Origin: Fen-1258 sp964449775
GTDB taxonomy: Bacteria > Bacteroidota > Ignavibacteria > Ignavibacteriales > Melioribacteraceae
Reading direction: 5' to 3'
DNA: 64,000 nt
Assembly (NCBI GenBank): GCA_964449775.1
Contig: CAYVBQ010000001.1
Coordinates: forward strand, 182,573 to 246,572
The notes under the pieces are model-generated. The model made no database searches and was not told the DNA's origin. It was given only the letters and a program-made list of their open reading frames with translations. Of this stretch, positions 60,300-64,000 are shown piece by piece; positions within the stretch are counted from its first letter, which is position 1, and every line of letters starts with the position of its first letter. Position numbers and translations under genes: made by a program.

Positions 60300-60376
60300 G
60301 TAAGTACTATACTGGAATTTCATTTCAACTTTTCAGTAAAAAAATTATATATTTGTTTATATAAAACAGATGCAAC

Positions 60377-60601
60377 ATGACTTATCGACAAGTTTGTTCA
60401 GTAAATAATAATCAGGTTATCGTGACATTGCCACCCGATTTTAAAAATAAAAAACAAGTGACGGTGGTAGTTGATGACGAAGTGGACACGAAAGCGCAGA
60501 AACTAGAGCAGCTTAAACATGCAGCTACTGACCCTTTGTTTCTAGCGGACATAAAGGAAATTCATCAAGACTTTGATTCCATAGACCACGAAACTTTATG
60601 A
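60377..60601 (+). CDS. MazE-like antitoxin
   Basis: A 74-residue protein with a short beta-rich head (YRQVCSVNNNQVIVTLPPDFKNKKQVTVVVDD) and an acidic helical tail (QLKHAATDPLFLADIKEIHQDFDSIDHETL). This is the layout of antitoxins that pair with MazF/PemK toxins. Its stop overlaps the toxin start by 4 bases (ATGA). It is the first gene of the module between attC-like sites D and E. Confidence 0.75.
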   Translation: MTYRQVCSVNNNQVIVTLPPDFKNKKQVTVVVDDEVDTKAQKLEQLKHAATDPLFLADIKEIHQDFDSIDHETL

Positions 60602-60969
60602 CATTAAAGAAGTGGAGTATTTACCGTGCAAATCTTGACCCCGTTATTGGTTCTGAGCAAGGTAAATTAAGACCTGTACTTATTATTAGTGAAGACGAAA
60701 TAAATGATCTTCTCAATACTGTAAACGTTATTCCAATTACATCTCGTAAATCTGGTAGACGCATTTATCCAAATGAAATTTTAATTTCTGCGAACAACTT
60801 TGGGCTCGAAAAAGAATCCATAATTCTCTGTCACCAAATCCGGACGCTTGACAAACAAAGGCTCTCGGAGCAGTACGGACACATCAGCGACACTAAAACG
60901 CAAACCGAAATATTTGACGCATTGTGTTTTCAAATCGGAATCGACCGAGGTGCTGGCACCAACCGGTAA
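60598..60969 (+). CDS. MazF/PemK-family endoribonuclease toxin
   Basis: A 123-residue SH3-like-barrel toxin with KKWSIYRANLDPVIGSEQGKLRPVLIIS, VNVIPITSRKS and CHQIRTLDKQRLSEQYGHI, the conserved strands of the MazF/PemK family. It cleaves mRNA at short sequences when not bound by its antitoxin. The stop codon lies inside CCGGTAAC, the first box of attC-like site E, so the coding end and cassette end are fused. Confidence 0.88.
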   Translation: MTLKKWSIYRANLDPVIGSEQGKLRPVLIISEDEINDLLNTVNVIPITSRKSGRRIYPNEILISANNFGLEKESIILCHQIRTLDKQRLSEQYGHISDTKTQTEIFDALCFQIGIDRGAGTNR

Positions 60970-61095
60970 CACGGGTTTGGCGTTAGCGGGCGGACAGTGC
61001 GAAACGAAACTGTGTAACATTTAATTTACTTTTGTGCTGGGCGACAGTTGGGTGCGTTTAATGCCTGCATGACAGCAAGCCCCGAACCGTTAATC
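60963..61095 (+). repeat. attC-like site E (end of the mazEF module)
   Basis: It begins CGGTAACACGGGTTTGGC and ends AGCAAGCCCCGAACCGTTAATC, with the outer TAAC/GTTA boxes and imperfect inverted GGG/CCC boxes, 133 bases in all. The interior CATTTAATTTACTTTTGTGC is shared with site D. It also resembles the AACAACTTTTATTTACTTGTCCGGCG segment of the minus-strand sites 20 kb away. Confidence 0.6.
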
Positions 61096-61394
61096 TTACC
61101 GAACGTGCCTAATTACACGTACCTAATTAATTATTTTTTCTTGGATTGAAATAATCTTCTATCTATATTCTAATCAACTTTTAGGAGTCATTGTTGATTA
61201 TCCTAAACAATCCATTCAATATAGTATTTACCTACTTTTGTAACAAACACATTAACAAGCAAAAAATATTTATTTGTAGTTTTTAATAAATACCAATTCT
61301 CTTTGGCGTATGTCCCTTCCAAATTAGAGGATATACGAAATATCGCGTAGTTACACTAGTTATCTGCTCATTGCGGGCAGAGAAAGGTAGTTAA
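61096..61394. other. AT-rich gap upstream of a secreted protein gene
   Basis: About 300 bases with no gene. Short direct copies of CCTAATTA and ACGTRCCTAATT occur near 61107-61130, and AGAAAGG precedes the next start at 61395. The stretch presumably holds that gene's promoter, but no clear elements could be assigned. Confidence 0.4.
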
Positions 61395-62708
61395 ATGAGA
61401 ATCTCAATTAAAATTATTTTTTCAGTTCTTTCCATCTGCTCAGTTCTAGGTTCTACAAATATTGTGGGGACTAATACTGCTAAGCCCAAGAGTATTTTTG
61501 TGATTGCTGATGCAACTGGTATTGTAACTGAATATAATGCTGAAAATTTCATAGTTAAACAAACACTTCAGATCCCGAAAGATTTGTATTTTTCAAAAAC
61601 AGAATCCAATATAAGATCGGAAGGGTTAAGAGTTAGCGGGTCAGGTTGCATTCTTTATTATGATGATGAAACACATTTTGATAGTGAGATAGTCGTAAGA
61701 AGGTTATGGTACTGGGACGGTAAAAAAGAGCAGCGTGCTGAAATTTCTAAAATATTAAATCAGTTTCCCACTAATGATAGATGTTTTGTTAGTGATGATA
61801 TTTCTGCTCCAATCCTAGATGCTGAAGAAGAAAAATTTTACTGGGTAAAAAATCATGTTGTTGGATTTCGTGAGGAAATGAACGGTGCCGATTACCCGGA
61901 ATACTATGTAACACTTGATGTTGAACTGTACATGATTTATTTCCGCGAAGATAAATTGGTTGAGAAGTTAATATCAAAAATCCATTTTAATGAGTGCGAA
62001 TGTGAAACCGGCGCTTACGAAGAAACTTGTCCTATAGGAATTATTATAGCGCCAAAGGGTGGTATTAAAAACTTTATAGAGGTTGAACATCTTGTTCAAG
62101 GTCAGCTTGAGTCAAGAATAGAGGGTTATACATACTTTGAGAAAAGAGATAACAACTGGATTAAAACCAATGCTGATAAAAAATTTGAAGAACCTTTTGC
62201 AGAAGTTTATTATGATGGGGGGTGCTGCGGCTGGGTAAATGAAAGTAGTGATATGCTTTTAGTAATAGATGGCAAAAAACAGAAGATAATTTATGATGAA
62301 TGGGAACGGTTCAACAACCGAAATTATGATATTAGTTTTAACCCCACAAATGTCGAACTATCGCCTGATTTGAGAAAGATTGCTTATACAATTGTATCTG
62401 ATCAATATGCCATGTATTATAAAAATGCAGGGACTTTCCATTTAAGTTCTGATGGTAAAGAAAATTTACAAGAGCTTAAGAGGATTAAGACTGTTCTAAG
62501 TGATCTTCCAATGGTGGAGGTTTTATCAATTGATGAGGAAACCGAAAAAATATTGGTAATGAAGAATACAGAATTTGTCGGCTGGATTGACAACAATAGA
62601 TTACTGCTTCTAAAGGATGATAAGATTGGCACTTTTGATATTTCAACTCGACGTTTTATTGAATCATCTATAAGTATCAAGTCAATTGAGCATGTTTTTC
62701 TAAGATAA
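61395..62708 (+). CDS. secreted protein of unknown function
   Basis: A 437-residue protein with a signal peptide (MRISIKIIFSVLSICSVLG). The body is strand-rich and acidic, with possible beta-propeller-like repeats (SIFVIADATGIVTEYNAENF, ILVMKNTEFVGWIDNNRLLLLKDDKIGTFDI). A cysteine cluster, HFNECECETGAYEETC, lies near residue 200, and GGCCGW near 278. No family is recognised. It lies next to another envelope protein gene and may be part of the same accessory block. Confidence 0.65.
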   Translation: MRISIKIIFSVLSICSVLGSTNIVGTNTAKPKSIFVIADATGIVTEYNAENFIVKQTLQIPKDLYFSKTESNIRSEGLRVSGSGCILYYDDETHFDSEIVVRRLWYWDGKKEQRAEISKILNQFPTNDRCFVSDDISAPILDAEEEKFYWVKNHVVGFREEMNGADYPEYYVTLDVELYMIYFREDKLVEKLISKIHFNECECETGAYEETCPIGIIIAPKGGIKNFIEVEHLVQGQLESRIEGYTYFEKRDNNWIKTNADKKFEEPFAEVYYDGGCCGWVNESSDMLLVIDGKKQKIIYDEWERFNNRNYDISFNPTNVELSPDLRKIAYTIVSDQYAMYYKNAGTFHLSSDGKENLQELKRIKTVLSDLPMVEVLSIDEETEKILVMKNTEFVGWIDNNRLLLLKDDKIGTFDISTRRFIESSISIKSIEHVFLR

Positions 62709-62837
62709 GATGTGTCTATAATTGATTTATTATTATTGTTCGACGTGCCAATGCGTTGTTTGCCGGAACGTTCCGAAATGCCCTTTGCAGTGGGCAATAA
62801 TTTAAATAATCATTCAACAAGAAAGGAGAGTGCAATT

Positions 62838-63962
62838 ATGTATCCCAAATTCGTATTATCAATTATAACAATTCTTCTGTTTTTGCTTGCCGGTTGTGAA
62901 CACTCTAAAGAACTTATGCCAACTCAGGAGGATGTTTCCAATTACGCTTCTGTACAACGACCCGCAGATAAACACGGCGCAATTGCCCGCCCTTTTCCAA
63001 TGAACCTTAAGAAGGATGCATCTGCCAATCAATTAGCATCTAATAACGCTCTTGGTGATCCCTGGCGATATCCTGCTGAGGAAAAAAGTTGGATAATAAT
63101 GGCGTCAGATACGGCTTATTATAGAGATGTTCTGGCGGGCGTTGAGACTTATATCTCCAACGCAGCCGATGGAGAAACGTGGTACGCTGATGCTATACTA
63201 CCAGACGGCTCGACCATAAAATGGGAAAATTTAACATTTCGAAGTTCAAATGGCGATCAACAGAATTGCTTTATCAGTCCTTGGTGGGTTATATGCGGTT
63301 CGCCAAATATCGTTATCCGTTGGTATGCAAATGTTCAGTGCCGTCCAACAGGAAATTGGACAATGAATTTCTACAACAACGGAGTCAAGTTTGCAACTAA
63401 AAGTTTTTATGTAAAGCCGCAAATTCCTCCTGGTAAGGTTCCAAGTGGCGATGTTTACAACCAAAAACGCTATCCCTCTATTTCGTATGATAGTATATGT
63501 GTGGGTCCTATCAACAAAGATGGTAAAAAGACTTCAGTGCCCTGCGATAAGATTTATACTACACCTTGGTACATAAGCGGCAAAGGATGTTATCTCACAG
63601 CAGCGGCAATGGTGCTAACATATCACGGAGTTGGTGTTGATCCGCCAACTCTAAACACCTGGCTTAGTAATAATAATGGTTATAGATTGTATGGTGATGT
63701 AAATCCTGATAAAGTAGCGGAATACGCAACAAAGGTGCATAGAAAGAATATTTCATATTATAGTCGTAGTCGGATTGAAGTAAGAGATGATATTGCACTT
63801 GAAAAATTGATATGTACATACGGTCCACAACTTATTGGTGTTAATATTAAGTCAAATGGTCAGCCGGGACATTGGGTTGCTGCAACCGGCAGGGATGTGG
63901 CGAAGACAACGTTTCTTATCAACGATCCTACAGGTGGAGCGATAACTGTTTTTTCCGCTTGA
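62838..63962 (+). CDS. C39-like cysteine peptidase lipoprotein, truncated at its 3' end
   Basis: The start at 62838 has AAAGGAG 9 bases upstream and opens a lipoprotein signal (LLAGC, Cys20). A papain-like C39 domain occupies the C-terminal part, with Cys251 (SGKGCYLTAAAMV), His345 (GQPGHWVAATG) and INDPTGG near residue 361. The frame ends ITVFSA at a TGA that is also the first three bases of a repeated IS-like end, so the protein probably lost its last residues. The N-terminal part (ETYISNAADGETWYAD) is an unassigned beta-rich domain. Confidence 0.8.
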   Translation: MYPKFVLSIITILLFLLAGCEHSKELMPTQEDVSNYASVQRPADKHGAIARPFPMNLKKDASANQLASNNALGDPWRYPAEEKSWIIMASDTAYYRDVLAGVETYISNAADGETWYADAILPDGSTIKWENLTFRSSNGDQQNCFISPWWVICGSPNIVIRWYANVQCRPTGNWTMNFYNNGVKFATKSFYVKPQIPPGKVPSGDVYNQKRYPSISYDSICVGPINKDGKKTSVPCDKIYTTPWYISGKGCYLTAAAMVLTYHGVGVDPPTLNTWLSNNNGYRLYGDVNPDKVAEYATKVHRKNISYYSRSRIEVRDDIALEKLICTYGPQLIGVNIKSNGQPGHWVAATGRDVAKTTFLINDPTGGAITVFSA

Positions 63963-64000
63963 AAACTGACCACATTTCCGCCGAAAACTGACCACCAAAA
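63960..64000. mobile_element. end of a probable IS21-type insertion sequence (continues outside)
   Basis: GAAAACTGACCAC occurs twice (63961-63973 and 63983-63995) at a 22-base period, starting with TG at 63960. Multiple short terminal repeats with this kind of sequence are typical of IS21-family ends. The transposase genes would be beyond the window. It coincides with the premature end of the C39-like gene. Confidence 0.6.

Overview
This is a gene-dense, AT-rich bacterial chromosome segment. Two secreted proteins (18213-19481 and 50997-52841) end in the NYPNPFNP-type sorting domain of the type IX secretion system. With an S46 dipeptidyl-peptidase, a b558-type succinate dehydrogenase, many small outer-membrane barrels and mostly short intergenic gaps, this points to the Ignavibacteria / Melioribacter lineage of the Bacteroidota-Chlorobi group. 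That placement is inference from gene content only.

Housekeeping backbone. 0-11.4 kb: a membrane protein, a DPP11-like S46 peptidase, a GlmU-like nucleotidyltransferase, rpsT, then a run of queE-queD (deazapurine pathway), acetyl-CoA acetyltransferase, pdxB and transketolase. 11.4-19.9 kb: a Ycf48-like lipoprotein, a GT-C glycosyltransferase, trmO, a secreted M14 peptidase, a T9SS SGNH-like protein and a Spy-like protein. 19.9-22.3 kb: a BtuB-like receptor under a cobalamin riboswitch. 22.3-30.6 kb: VapBC, the sdhCAB operon, a large acidic protein, obg and a BtuC/FecCD permease. 30.6-37.2 kb: thymidylate kinase, tRNA(CAU), secG, a LOG-family protein, rpsU, a universal stress protein, an ECF sigma factor, an M14 peptidase and a thioredoxin-like protein. 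45-58.4 kb: DUF2461, CYTH and AddB-like genes, a CHRD/T9SS protein, greA, then tilS-hpt-ftsH-dolichol-kinase-like as a tight operon.

Accessory regions. The most interesting part is 37.3-43.6 kb: every gene is on the minus strand and is a toxin-antitoxin, defence or secreted-protein module (HicBA, Phd-RelE, lipoprotein S41 + barrel, MntA-HepT, AIPR). The gaps look like integron attC sites. For several modules the first bases after the upstream GTT are the exact reverse complement of the TAAC box just after the module's own stop codon, which is the geometry of integron gene cassettes. A second set on the plus strand (59.4-61.1 kb) carries a GNAT-like/small-protein pair and a MazEF-like pair. 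No integrase gene is in the window, so these would be integrase-less attC arrays.

Genome plasticity is visible elsewhere. hicA is split by a 97-bp miniature inverted-repeat element with a 4-bp target duplication. One attC-like site carries two 92-bp inverted-repeat elements that the related site lacks. A DUF4143 ATPase and an ORF6N gene each sit between a chromosomal gene and a decayed second copy of that gene's 3' end. A thymidylate kinase block lies between two copies of a tRNA promoter. N-terminal stubs of an aminotransferase and an acyl-CoA dehydrogenase remain in gaps. The window ends in what looks like the edge of an IS21-type element that truncates a C39-like lipoprotein peptidase.
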